From assembly GCF_947493595.1 (NCBI RefSeq), contig NZ_CANLRL010000001.1, positions 186,001 through 250,000 of the forward strand: a stretch of 64,000 bases of DNA, read 5' to 3'. The position numbers were made by a program, and so were the translations under genes. The notes below the pieces were generated by a model that was not told the DNA's origin, did no database searches, and saw only the letters and a list, made by a program, of their open reading frames with translations. Positions 36,592 through 46,703 of the stretch are shown piece by piece. The stretch comes from an uncultured Shimia sp. Lineage in GTDB: Bacteria > Pseudomonadota > Alphaproteobacteria > Rhodobacterales > Rhodobacteraceae. The first letter of the stretch is position 1. The number at the start of each line of letters is the position of its first letter.

Positions 36592-37477
36592 CGGTGGTCT
36601 CCGAGAAGGCTTCGGGGCTATCCGGGGCAATCACGGTGCCAGGGCTGTCAAGCCGTTCCTGGCCGTGGTGGCGCAGGACGCGCAGGAACTCGAGACGCTC
36701 ATAGTCCGCGGCGAGGCGCACACGCAGGCGACCGGAGGGGTCCACCGCAACTTGACCGATTAGCAATCCGCCGGGGAAGACGCCGCCGTCACCGGAGGTC
36801 ACAACCCGGTCTCCGGGGCGGACGAGATCAGGCGTTTCGAGGAAGTCCACATGCGGCGCAACTGAGTTGTCGCCCACGATCAGCGCTGATTGACCCGACG
36901 GCTGGATGCGGGCGGGAATACGGCTGGAGCTGTCGGTCAGCAGCATCACGCGGGAGCTGGATTGGCCAACGCCAGAGATACGGCCAACGAGGCCGATGCC
37001 ATCCATCGCCGCCCAGCCGTCAATGATGCCGTCGCGCGCGCCGATGTTGAGCAGCACGGATTGGCGGAACGGGGAGCCGCTGTCGGCCAAAACAACGCCG
37101 GTGACATAGGTCAGGCGTGGATCAAGGCGCACATTGTTGAGATCCAGCAGCCGGGCGTTTTCCTGTTCCAGCTGCAAAGCGGCTTCTTTCCAGGCCTTCA
37201 TGTCCTGCAATTCACGACGCAGGTCACGGTTCTGTGCGACGATGCGGGTGTAGCTTTGGAAGTTGCGCAGCATGTTCACTGCGCCAGTGACCGGCGCCAT
37301 GGCCCAGTCAAAATTGGGCACCACAGTGTCGGTGATTTGAGCGCGGAAGCGTTCCACGCGGGGGCTGTCGATGCGCCAGATCAGGAAGACGCCCAGCAAC
37401 AGTAGGATCAGCACACCCAGAAGCAACCGCCGCAGCGGTGCTGAGAAATCTTCGCTCTGGCTGCGATCTTTGGCCAA
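36584..37477 (-). CDS. mreC: Rod shape-determining protein MreC
   Basis: VTGVVLADSGSPFRQSVLLNIGARDGIIDGWAAMDGIGLVGRISGVGQSSSRVMLLTDSSSRIPARI. Confidence 0.96.
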   Translation of the reverse strand: MAKDRSQSEDFSAPLRRLLLGVLILLLLGVFLIWRIDSPRVERFRAQITDTVVPNFDWAMAPVTGAVNMLRNFQSYTRIVAQNRDLRRELQDMKAWKEAALQLEQENARLLDLNNVRLDPRLTYVTGVVLADSGSPFRQSVLLNIGARDGIIDGWAAMDGIGLVGRISGVGQSSSRVMLLTDSSSRIPARIQPSGQSALIVGDNSVAPHVDFLETPDLVRPGDRVVTSGDGGVFPGGLLIGQVAVDPSGRLRVRLAADYERLEFLRVLRHHGQERLDSPGTVIAPDSPEAFSETTDG

Positions 37478-37558
37478 GGTGTCTCCGGATCAGAGATGGT
37501 GGGCGTTATGCTACACCGCCGGAAGGCTGACGCCAAACCGGCGCGAGATCAGGCCGGG

Positions 37559-38623
<1,065 letters not shown>

Positions 38624-38628
38624 TCAAA

Positions 38629-38653
38629 GCCCGCGACTCTCTCGAGTCCGGGC
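38629..38653 (-). promoter_or_regulatory. Leader hairpin of the mreB transcript
   Basis: GCCCGCGACTC-TCTC-GAGTCCGGGC with one bulge, upstream of the mreB start. Confidence 0.45.
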
Positions 38654-38659
38654 GGCCTT

Positions 38660-38687
38660 CTTATAGGAACTCGAAGGCTGTTGTGAA
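38660..38687 (-). promoter_or_regulatory. Candidate sigma70-type mreB promoter
   Basis: Minus strand TTCACA-N16-TATAAG. Confidence 0.45.
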
Positions 38688-38725
38688 AGACCCGCAATAA
38701 AACAAAGGCGACATTCCGCCGCGTG

Positions 38726-38748
38726 GGGTGGTCACGGCGCGACCACCC
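38726..38748 (-). terminator. Terminator-like hairpin downstream of the porin-like gene
   Basis: GGGTGGTC-N7-GACCACCC, 8-bp perfect stem. Confidence 0.5.
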
Positions 38749-38764
38749 GGATGTGAGAGCTCGT

Positions 38765-39403
38765 TTAGAAGGCAAATTTCAACATGCCAACAACCCCTTC
38801 GTCATCACCGTCTCGGCCGTGATAACGCATGTCAAACGAGATGGTGTCGGTGAAGGCGTATTCCGCGCCAACGTCCCAGTAATAGTCGCTGGATGCCCCG
38901 TCATCGACGCCGTAGAGGGCAGAGGTTTTCCAGCGGTCGCCGATGTCATAGCCAACCTGTGCGTAGCGATTGTAGTTCTTGTTGGTCCAGTCGTAGGCGG
39001 CGTAGCCTTTGACATACATGGCGTTGTCAAACGTATAGGTGAGGCCGACGGCGGCTTCGCTGCTGTCATAGCCGGTGTCATCATAAGATTTGCGCACCAG
39101 GCCAAGGTCATAGGCAAAGTTGTTACCCACGTTGGAACGGTAGCCCGTGTAGAGGTTGTATTGCCATTTGTCAGCGGTGCCGAAGTCGACGTTGGAGCCC
39201 CAGGCCCCAAAATAGAACCCACTGTTTTCCACTTCGACCCAAGGTTGGATCGCAAAGCCGTCTGACTTTGATACACCTGAGTCGATGTAGTCGGACGTCA
39301 TGTCCGCGCCATATGACCAGTTCCAGCCTTGTGCGGCGGCGCCACTGGCGAAGGCAAGGGGAGCACAAAGCGCGGCGGCGCAAATTGGTGTGCGATAGTT
39401 CAT
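38765..39403 (-). CDS. TorF family putative porin / outer-membrane beta-barrel protein
   Basis: Signal MNYRTPICAAALCAPLAFASGAAAQ; WNWSYGADMTSDYIDSGVSKSDGFAIQPWVEVE; C-terminal aromatic residue (LKFAF). Confidence 0.75.
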   Translation of the reverse strand: MNYRTPICAAALCAPLAFASGAAAQGWNWSYGADMTSDYIDSGVSKSDGFAIQPWVEVENSGFYFGAWGSNVDFGTADKWQYNLYTGYRSNVGNNFAYDLGLVRKSYDDTGYDSSEAAVGLTYTFDNAMYVKGYAAYDWTNKNYNRYAQVGYDIGDRWKTSALYGVDDGASSDYYWDVGAEYAFTDTISFDMRYHGRDGDDEGVVGMLKFAF

Positions 39404-39608
39404 GGGTCTTTCCTCTCATGCGTGAGTGGTGTTTTTGTTTTTGTGAGACTTGTCTGTCTCGGGACGCATTTGGCAGCCGCTCACGGGGCTTTGAAGAGGG
39501 GCGCAAAAAACCGCCTAGACTTGGGCAGGAAGTTGCAAAATCTGATAGTTTTGGTGGGCCGAAATCTGCCGTCTGGGCATTGGCGCGCAGGCAGGCTATT
39601 GAAAGCTC

Positions 39609-40388
39609 ATGCTGAGTTACCAACACATCTACCACGCCGGCAATCTGGCCGATGTTCAGAAACACGCGCTTTTGGCGGTGATGCTGGAATACATGGGGCA
39701 AAAGCCCAAACCAATGAGCTATTTGGAGACCCACGCGGCGCGTGGTGTCTATCAGTTGGACGATGCGGCGGCTGTGAAAACCGGTGAGGCGGAGGCTGGT
39801 ATTGCCAAAGTGGCGCAGTGGTTTGCGTCGGACCATCCCTACAAACGGGCGTTAACAGCTGTGCAGGAGCGGCATGGCGACGTGGCTTATCCGGGCTCGC
39901 CCGCCATTGCGCAGGCGTTGTTGCGAGCGCAGGACAGCATGCAGCTTTGCGAATTGCACCCGCAGGAAGCGACGGCGCTACGGCAAGCCATGCGCGGCAG
40001 TGGCGCGAAAGTGCATCAAAAAGACGGGTTTGAGGCCGTCATGGGGATTTGCCCACCAACTCCGCGCCGTGGTGTTCTGTTGATTGATCCAAGCTATGAG
40101 ATCAAGGACGATTACAAGACCCTGCCTGGGTGGATCGCCAATGTGCACCGCAAGTGGAATGTCGGTGTGATCGCGCTGTGGTATCCGATCTTGCGAGACG
40201 GGACACACAAGCAGATGGTGCAGGCCTTGGAGGCGAAAGGTTTCCCTAAGGTCCTACGGCATGAGGTGGAATTCCCCCCTGCAAAAGAGGGCCATCGTAT
40301 GATAGGGTCGGGCATGTTCATCATAAACGCGCCTTATGGATTACAAGCGGAGGCGCAGGACCTGACGAAGAGGTTTGCCAGCCTCTGA
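39609..40388 (+). CDS. rlmJ: 23S rRNA (adenine(2030)-N(6))-methyltransferase RlmJ
   Basis: MLSYQHIYHAGNLADVQKHALLAVMLEYM; GVLLIDPSYEIKDDY. Confidence 0.95.
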   Translation: MLSYQHIYHAGNLADVQKHALLAVMLEYMGQKPKPMSYLETHAARGVYQLDDAAAVKTGEAEAGIAKVAQWFASDHPYKRALTAVQERHGDVAYPGSPAIAQALLRAQDSMQLCELHPQEATALRQAMRGSGAKVHQKDGFEAVMGICPPTPRRGVLLIDPSYEIKDDYKTLPGWIANVHRKWNVGVIALWYPILRDGTHKQMVQALEAKGFPKVLRHEVEFPPAKEGHRMIGSGMFIINAPYGLQAEAQDLTKRFASL

Positions 40389-40440
40389 CCTCCGTTGACC
40401 CTGTGTCCCACGGCCAGATTTCGCATTCTCTAGGGTTGTG

Positions 40441-40470
40441 TTTCACATTGTGAAATCCACAAATTGTGGA
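40441..40470. promoter_or_regulatory. Two adjacent perfect 15-bp palindromes (candidate tandem operator)
   Basis: TTTCACA-T-TGTGAAA (40441-40455) directly followed by TCCACAA-A-TTGTGGA (40456-40470). Confidence 0.65.
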
Positions 40471-40480
40471 GTAATTTCAA

Positions 40481-40509
40481 TTGACAGTAGAGTGAGGGTT
40501 GCGCACATT
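40481..40509 (+). promoter_or_regulatory. Candidate promoter of the sulfatase operon
   Basis: TTGACA-N17-CACATT; perfect -35, weak -10. Confidence 0.4.
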
Positions 40510-40594
40510 TTTGGCGTGGCACCTGACGGTTTTTGTTTGCCAAGATTTTTAGCCAAGATGTCTTTCAGGTGTGCTTATTTAAGGGAGTTTTGTT

Positions 40595-42169
40595 ATGGGT
40601 CTGAACCCAAAGAAGGCTGTCGTGCGCCTTTCAGCGGTGGCCGCTGTAATGACGACAGTTGCGACCGCACTGACGGCGCAGGAAAAACCCAACATTCTTG
40701 TGATCTGGGGCGATGATATCGGGCAATCCAATATCTCGGCCTACACCATGGGAATGATGGGCTATCAAACGCCAAACATAGACCGTGTGGCCGAAGAGGG
40801 CATGATTTTCACCGACTATTACGGTGAGCAATCTTGTACCGCAGGCCGTTCATCATTCATCACCGGCCAATCGGTGTTCCGCACAGGTCTGTCCAAAGTG
40901 GGCATGCCGGGCGCGCCAGAAGGTATGCAGGTGGAAGATCCAACGATTGCGGGTCTTTTGAAGGCAGAAGGCTATGTCACCGGGCAGTTTGGCAAAAACC
41001 ACCTGGGTGACCGCGATGAGATGCTGCCAACCAACCATGGTTTTGATGAGTTCTTTGGCAACCTCTACCACCTGAACGCAGAAGAAGAGCCAGAGAATGA
41101 GGACTACCCTCAGGATCCTGAATTCCGTGAGCGGTTTGGCCCTCGCGGTGTGATCAAGTCGTCGGCAGATGGCACAATCGAAGACACCGGTCCGCTGACC
41201 AAGAAGCGTATGGAGACTGTGGATGAAGAGACCGTTGCTGCGGCAATTGACTTCATCAAGCGCTCCAACGAGCAGGGTCAGCCATTCTTTGTCTGGTGGA
41301 GCGGCACGCGGATGCACTTCCGCACCCACGTCAAAGACGAGATGCGTCTGAAGGCGGATGAGATCGCTGGCAAACACATGGACGAGTACCAGGCAGGCAT
41401 GATCGAGCACGACATGCATGTGGGTCAGCTTCTGGATGTGCTGGACGAGCTTGGCATCTCTGATAACACCATTGTGCACTATTCCACCGACAACGGCCCG
41501 CATATGAACAGCTGGCCTGATGCGGCGATGACTCCGTTCCGCGGTGAGAAGAACACCAACTGGGAAGGTGGCTGGCGTGTGCCGTCCATGGTGCGTTGGC
41601 CGGGTAATATTGAAGCCGGATCGATCTCCAACAACATCATGCACCACATGGATTGGTTGCCAACATATCTTGCGGCGGCTGGTAACGCGGACATCAAGGA
41701 AAATCTGAAAGCCGGTGGCGTTCAGGCGATTGGCCGTGAGTACAAGGTGCATCTGGATGGCTACAACTTCCTGCCCTACCTGACCGGTGAGACCGAGGAG
41801 AGCCCACGTCGTGAGATTTTCTATTTCTCTGATGACGGCGATCTGACCGCGCTGCGCTACAACGACTGGAAGGTGATCTTCCTGGAGCACCGCTATCCGC
41901 AGACACTGCGGGCCTGGGCAGAGCCTTGGACAGAGCTGCGTATCCCGCTGTTGTTCAACCTGCGTCGTGACCCGTATGAGCGCTCTAATATCACCTCCAA
42001 CACCTACTGGGATTGGTATCTGGATCGCGTCTACCTACTGTTGCCAGCGGCTGGCTATGTGGGTGAATTCCTTGCAACATTTGAAGAATTCCCCCCACGT
42101 CAGAAGCCAGGCAGTTTCACCATTGGGGATGCCAAGGACAAGATCTTCAGCCAGATCGGCTCCAAGTAA
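40595..42169 (+). CDS. Exported arylsulfatase (formylglycine-type, Cys subtype)
   Basis: Signal peptide ending ALTAQ; KPNILVIWGDDIGQSNISAYTMGMMGYQTPNIDRVAEEG; SCTAGRSSFITGQ (C-x-A-x-R). Confidence 0.93.
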   Translation: MGLNPKKAVVRLSAVAAVMTTVATALTAQEKPNILVIWGDDIGQSNISAYTMGMMGYQTPNIDRVAEEGMIFTDYYGEQSCTAGRSSFITGQSVFRTGLSKVGMPGAPEGMQVEDPTIAGLLKAEGYVTGQFGKNHLGDRDEMLPTNHGFDEFFGNLYHLNAEEEPENEDYPQDPEFRERFGPRGVIKSSADGTIEDTGPLTKKRMETVDEETVAAAIDFIKRSNEQGQPFFVWWSGTRMHFRTHVKDEMRLKADEIAGKHMDEYQAGMIEHDMHVGQLLDVLDELGISDNTIVHYSTDNGPHMNSWPDAAMTPFRGEKNTNWEGGWRVPSMVRWPGNIEAGSISNNIMHHMDWLPTYLAAAGNADIKENLKAGGVQAIGREYKVHLDGYNFLPYLTGETEESPRREIFYFSDDGDLTALRYNDWKVIFLEHRYPQTLRAWAEPWTELRIPLLFNLRRDPYERSNITSNTYWDWYLDRVYLLLPAAGYVGEFLATFEEFPPRQKPGSFTIGDAKDKIFSQIGSK

Positions 42170-42192
42170 GTTTTTGACAGAGAACACCCCTT

Positions 42193-42221
42193 CCGGCCCC
42201 ATGTGGCCGGGAGGGATATTT
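42193..42221 (+). repeat. Dispersed intergenic hairpin-GGGATATTT element, copy 4
   Basis: CCGGCC-CCATGT-GGCCGG-GAGGGATATTTTT between the sulfatase and HAD genes. Confidence 0.55.
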
Positions 42222-42261
42222 TTGATCTGGGGTGCGGCCCTGATGCAATTTGGATGGTCCT

Positions 42262-43254
42262 ATGACTTTGTTGACTTCGTTTAAAACAACTTGTTTGTCT
42301 TTGGCTCTGGTAGGCGTTGCCGGTGTTGGTTTGGCCGATCCGTTGCCGTCCTGGCAGGGGGCGTCCAAAGACCGGATCATCGCATTTGTCGAAGCGGTGT
42401 CTGAGGTTGGCGGGGCGGACTATGTGACGCCGGCAGACCGGATTGCGGTGTTTGATAATGACGGCACGCTTTGGGCCGAGCAGCCGATGTATTTCCAACT
42501 GTTTTTTGCGCTCGACCGTGTGGCCAAGATTGGGGCGGAAGATCCGTCTAAGTTGACCAGTGATGTGCTGAAGGCCGCCGCCGCGGGCGACATGGACGGT
42601 GTTTTGGCCGGTGGCAAGGAAGGGCTGATCGAGATTTTGGCGCTGTCCCATGCCAATCAGAACCTGGATGAGTTTTCTGCTGATGTGGCGGCGTGGGTTT
42701 CAGAGGCAAAGCACCCGACCACGGGGCTTGGCTATGATGAGATGACCTATCAGCCGATGGTCGAGCTGTTGCGGTACCTGCGGGACGAGGAGTTTAAGAC
42801 CTACATCGTCTCCGGCGGCGGTATCGATTTTATGCGGGTCTTCGCCGAGGACGTTTATGGCATTTCACCTGAGCAGACGATTGGCTCGTCGCTGACGTCA
42901 ACCTATGAGGTGGTCGACGGCGTTCCGACGATCATCAAGAATGACACGTTGTTCTTTAACGATGACAAAGGCGGCAAGCCGGTTGCGATCAACCACCATA
43001 TTGGCAAGCGGCCCATTATGGCAGTGGGCAACTCGGACGGCGATTTTGAGATGCTGGAATACACCACGGCGGGCGAGGGCGCACGGTTGGGCGTCTATAT
43101 CCACCACACCGATGGCGAGCGCGAATGGGCCTATGACCGTGAAGGGCACATTGGGGTGCTGAACCGCGGGTTGGATGAGGCTGACGCGCGTGGCTGGGTG
43201 CTGGTCGACATGAAAAACGAATGGACTCGGATTTTCACCGGTGAGGTGGAGTGA
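42262..43254 (+). CDS. Exported HAD-superfamily phosphatase
   Basis: Signal peptide LALVGVAGVGLA; IAVFDNDGTLWAEQPMYFQ (DxDGT), IVSGGG, GNSDGDFEML. Confidence 0.87.
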   Translation: MTLLTSFKTTCLSLALVGVAGVGLADPLPSWQGASKDRIIAFVEAVSEVGGADYVTPADRIAVFDNDGTLWAEQPMYFQLFFALDRVAKIGAEDPSKLTSDVLKAAAAGDMDGVLAGGKEGLIEILALSHANQNLDEFSADVAAWVSEAKHPTTGLGYDEMTYQPMVELLRYLRDEEFKTYIVSGGGIDFMRVFAEDVYGISPEQTIGSSLTSTYEVVDGVPTIIKNDTLFFNDDKGGKPVAINHHIGKRPIMAVGNSDGDFEMLEYTTAGEGARLGVYIHHTDGEREWAYDREGHIGVLNRGLDEADARGWVLVDMKNEWTRIFTGEVE

Positions 43255-44249
43255 TGGCGGCACTGGACGAGATCAATGCGCTGCGGGAGCGCATGGGTGA
43301 GAGCATCATTGGCCAGCGCGATGTGATTGACCGCTTGCTGATTGGGCTTTTGGCCAATGGCAACCTGCTATTGGAGGGCCTGCCGGGTTTGGCCAAGACG
43401 CGCGCGGTGAAGGCTCTGGCGAAGAACTTGGAATGTGACTACTCGCGGATCCAGTTCACGCCGGACCTGTTGCCAGCGGATGTGACCGGCACGGAGATGT
43501 ATGTGCAAGGCGCGGCGGATGGCGAGCAGTTCCGGTTTCAGCCGGGGCCGATTTTTGCCAATGTTGTGTTGGCTGATGAGATCAACCGCGCACCGGCAAA
43601 GGTGCAGGCGGCTCTGCTTGAAGCGATGGAAGAGCGGCAGGTGACGGTGGCAGGAACCACGCACCAGATGGAGCCATTGTTCATGGTGATGGCGACGCAG
43701 AACCCGGTGGAGCAAGAGGGGACGTATCCGCTGCCGGAAGCGCAGATGGACCGGTTCCTGATGCATGTGAACATTCTCTATCCACCGCTTGAGGACGAGA
43801 TCGAAGTGATCCGGCTGGTGCGCGGCGAGGAGCAGGTACAGTTGCAGGAACAGACAGCGGAGAAGGCTTCAAAAGCGCCGCGTGCACCGATTTCGCAGGA
43901 TGTGGTGTTCCAAGCGCGGCGCGAGATCGCAGGTCTGCATTGCGCCGAGGCGATGGAGGTCTATATGGCCACAATTGTGCAGGCCACGCGCACGCCAGTG
44001 GAGTTTGGCGAGAACCTGGCCAAATGGATTGAACTTGGTGGCAGCCCGCGGGCGTCACTGGCGCTGGATCGCTGTTCTCGGGCGCATGCCTGGATGAAGG
44101 GGCGCGATTACGTTGATCCCGAGGACATTCAAGCAATTGCGCCGGATGTGCTGCGGCATCGGTTGGCGTTGAGCTATGAGGCGCAGGGCAGCGGCGTGTC
44201 TGCCGATGACGTGGTGTCCGAATTGCTGACCTTGGTGGCGGTGCCGTAA
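43254..44249 (+). CDS. MoxR family AAA ATPase
   Basis: LLLEGLPGLAKTRAVKALAKNLECDYSRIQFTPDLLPADVTGTEMY; VLADEINRAPAKVQAALLEAMEERQVT. Confidence 0.95.
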   Translation: MAALDEINALRERMGESIIGQRDVIDRLLIGLLANGNLLLEGLPGLAKTRAVKALAKNLECDYSRIQFTPDLLPADVTGTEMYVQGAADGEQFRFQPGPIFANVVLADEINRAPAKVQAALLEAMEERQVTVAGTTHQMEPLFMVMATQNPVEQEGTYPLPEAQMDRFLMHVNILYPPLEDEIEVIRLVRGEEQVQLQEQTAEKASKAPRAPISQDVVFQARREIAGLHCAEAMEVYMATIVQATRTPVEFGENLAKWIELGGSPRASLALDRCSRAHAWMKGRDYVDPEDIQAIAPDVLRHRLALSYEAQGSGVSADDVVSELLTLVAVP

Positions 44250-44261
44250 GCGGAGGACGCG

Positions 44262-45245
44262 ATGCGAAACCGTGCAGCCTTATCGCGTGCCGGGGTGGCC
44301 CCGGATCGGTCGCCGTCTGAGGCCGCAGATGACCCGCGCATTCATGTGAGTTTGCAGGGGCTGCGGTCGTTGGAGCCAGCGGCGCGGGCGATTTCCTTTT
44401 TGCCAAAACAGCCCGCGCGGTCGGCTTTGCAGGGGCGGCATCGCTCGCGCATTCGCGGACGCGGTTTGGATTTTGAAGAACTGCGGGATTACCTGCCGGG
44501 TGATGATGTGCGCGCAATTGACTGGAAGGTCACGGCGCGGGCGGGGTCGCCCTATGTGCGGGTTTACACCGAGGAGCGGGACCGGCCGACACTGATAGTG
44601 GTCGATCAGCGCATGTCGATGTTTTATGGTACGGTGCACAATACCAAGGCGGTCACAGCGGCTGAATGTGCGGCGATTGTGGCGCATCGGGTGGCCAAAC
44701 AAGGCGACCGGGTGGGCGGTGTGGTGTTTGGCGACAGCGACATGGACGAGCTGCGCCCCGGACGGGGGCGGGCGGCGGTGACGCGATTTTTGACCTCGCT
44801 TGAGACGGCCAATCATGGGCTCACAGCGGATGCACCGAAAGTGACCCCGATGCCGTTTAACGATGTGCTGGCGGCGGTGGCACGGCTCGCGACGCGGGAT
44901 CATCTGGTGATCCTGATCAGTGATTTTGACGCCTGTGATGATGAGACAGAGCGACGGTTGGGCGCAATTGCGCTGAACAATGATGTGGTGCTTGGGCTGG
45001 TGGGTGATCCCAGCGCGGACGTGGTGCCAGAAACCGGCGAGGTGACGGCCTCAGACGGCCAGAAGCAAACCTTGTTGGATTTTCGGGCGGAAGAGGTGCG
45101 CGCAGGGTTGGCGCAGGTGACCGGATCACGGCGGGATCAGGTGGCAAAGTGGCAGACGAGGATGCGTCTTTCGGTTCTGTCGTTGACCACCGCTGAAGAC
45201 ACACTCGCGCAGGTGGTGCGGTTGCTGGGAGGGCGGGTGCGATGA
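44262..45245 (+). CDS. DUF58 domain-containing protein
   Basis: GRHRSRIRGRGLDFEELRDYLPGDDVRAIDWKVTARAGSPYVRVYTEERDRP. Confidence 0.92.
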   Translation: MRNRAALSRAGVAPDRSPSEAADDPRIHVSLQGLRSLEPAARAISFLPKQPARSALQGRHRSRIRGRGLDFEELRDYLPGDDVRAIDWKVTARAGSPYVRVYTEERDRPTLIVVDQRMSMFYGTVHNTKAVTAAECAAIVAHRVAKQGDRVGGVVFGDSDMDELRPGRGRAAVTRFLTSLETANHGLTADAPKVTPMPFNDVLAAVARLATRDHLVILISDFDACDDETERRLGAIALNNDVVLGLVGDPSADVVPETGEVTASDGQKQTLLDFRAEEVRAGLAQVTGSRRDQVAKWQTRMRLSVLSLTTAEDTLAQVVRLLGGRVR

Positions 45246-45727
45246 GCGATGAGGCCACCGAAACCGTGGACAACGACAGCCTTGTGGGGCTGCTCAATCA
45301 GCTTGCCGAAGTGCCGGACACAGCGCCCGTGTCGATGATGCCGCAGACGGCCGGCTGGCTGATGGTGGCAGGGATTGTCTTGGCTGTGGCCCTGTGGCGC
45401 GGCTGGCGGATGTGGCAGCATTATCGGGCCAATGCCTATCGGCGGGCGGCGATGAAGGCATTGGCGCAGGCGGGGGAAGATCCGGCGGCAGTTTCAGGAA
45501 TTCTAAAGCGCGCAGCAATGGTGGCCTATGGGCGGCGGCGTGTGGCCGGGTTGAGCGGGCAGACTTGGGTTACGTTTTTGAGCGAGACCGGCGCGGGGCA
45601 GTTTCAGGATACCGCCTTGGTGAGTGCCGCCTATCAGAGCGGTCCAGCGCAAGCTGATCCGCAGTTGCTGGCGGCGGCGCGCGCGTGGATTACATCGCAT
45701 AAGGCACCGGAGGTGGAGGATGTTTGA
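45242..45727 (+). CDS. DUF4381 domain-containing protein
   Basis: One TM; between DUF58 and VWA genes; RRAAMKALAQAGEDPAAVSGILKRAAMVAYGRRRVAGLSGQTWVTFL. Confidence 0.8.
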   Translation: MSDEATETVDNDSLVGLLNQLAEVPDTAPVSMMPQTAGWLMVAGIVLAVALWRGWRMWQHYRANAYRRAAMKALAQAGEDPAAVSGILKRAAMVAYGRRRVAGLSGQTWVTFLSETGAGQFQDTALVSAAYQSGPAQADPQLLAAARAWITSHKAPEVEDV

Positions 45728-46703
45728 GCTGAGCCATCCTTGGGTGCTGTTGCTGCTGCCTTTGCCGCTGATCTGGCGGCGGGTGGTGCCGCCGTTTCGC
45801 CAACGGCAAGACGCGCTGCGGGTGCCGTTTTTTGACCAGATCGCGGAGGCCGCTGGGCTGACCGTGCGGAACGGTGCGGCGATTGTCGCGCATAAACGGC
45901 GGGCGTTGATTGGGGGCGGCCTAATGTGGGCGCTGTTGGTTTTGGCATTGGCAGGACCTGTGCGGCTGGGACCGCCGCAGGAGATCACCATGGCGACGCG
46001 GGATGTGATCCTGGCGATTGATATTTCCGGCAGCATGGACACACGCGATTTTCCCGGTGAGGATGGCAAGCCGGTGCAGCGTCTGGCGGCGGTGCAAGAG
46101 GTGGTCGAGGCGTTTCTGGCGGATCGGTCTGGTGACCGCGTGGCGCTGATTGTGTTTGGCACGCGGGCCTATGTACAGGCGCCATTAACCGAGGATCTGG
46201 ACACGGTGCGGGCGTTGTTGGCGCAAACCGAAGTGGGCATGGCGGGGCCGCATACGGCGCTGGGCGACTCGATTGGTTTGGCGATCAACACCTTTGAGGC
46301 CAGTGAGGTTGAGGAGCGGCTATTAATCCTGCTGTCGGATGGCAACGACACGGCGAGCCGGATGAGCCCGGTGAATGCCGCCGAAATTGCGCGGGACAAA
46401 GGTGTGCGCATGTTTGCGATTGGGGTGGGCGATCCGAAGGCAAGCGGCGAGGACCGGCTGGACATGACGTTGCTGAGAAATTTGGCGCAACGCACTGGGG
46501 GGGATGCGTATTTTGCCGCTGATGCGGACGCTTTGGACAGCATCTACGACGAGATTGATGCGCTGAATCCGCAGGAGGCCGACACGTTGAGTTGGCGGCC
46601 GCAGCAGGATTTGGCGCATTGGCCGTTGATGGCGGCTTTGGCGGTAGGGTTGATCTTGTTGATGTCGCTTTGGTTGCGGGATCAGGAGAGGATGCGGGCA
46701 TGA
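45720..46703 (+). CDS. VWA domain-containing membrane protein (BatA-like), intact MIDAS
   Basis: VILAIDISGSMDTRDF (DxSxS), LLSDGNDTASR, C-terminal TM. Confidence 0.92.
   Translation: MFELSHPWVLLLLPLPLIWRRVVPPFRQRQDALRVPFFDQIAEAAGLTVRNGAAIVAHKRRALIGGGLMWALLVLALAGPVRLGPPQEITMATRDVILAIDISGSMDTRDFPGEDGKPVQRLAAVQEVVEAFLADRSGDRVALIVFGTRAYVQAPLTEDLDTVRALLAQTEVGMAGPHTALGDSIGLAINTFEASEVEERLLILLSDGNDTASRMSPVNAAEIARDKGVRMFAIGVGDPKASGEDRLDMTLLRNLAQRTGGDAYFAADADALDSIYDEIDALNPQEADTLSWRPQQDLAHWPLMAALAVGLILLMSLWLRDQERMRA

Noticed and set aside
40515-40550. Possible sigma54 promoter (TGGCAC ... TTTGC) upstream of the sulfatase
   Set aside because: The GG and GC dinucleotides are not at the required N10 spacing.
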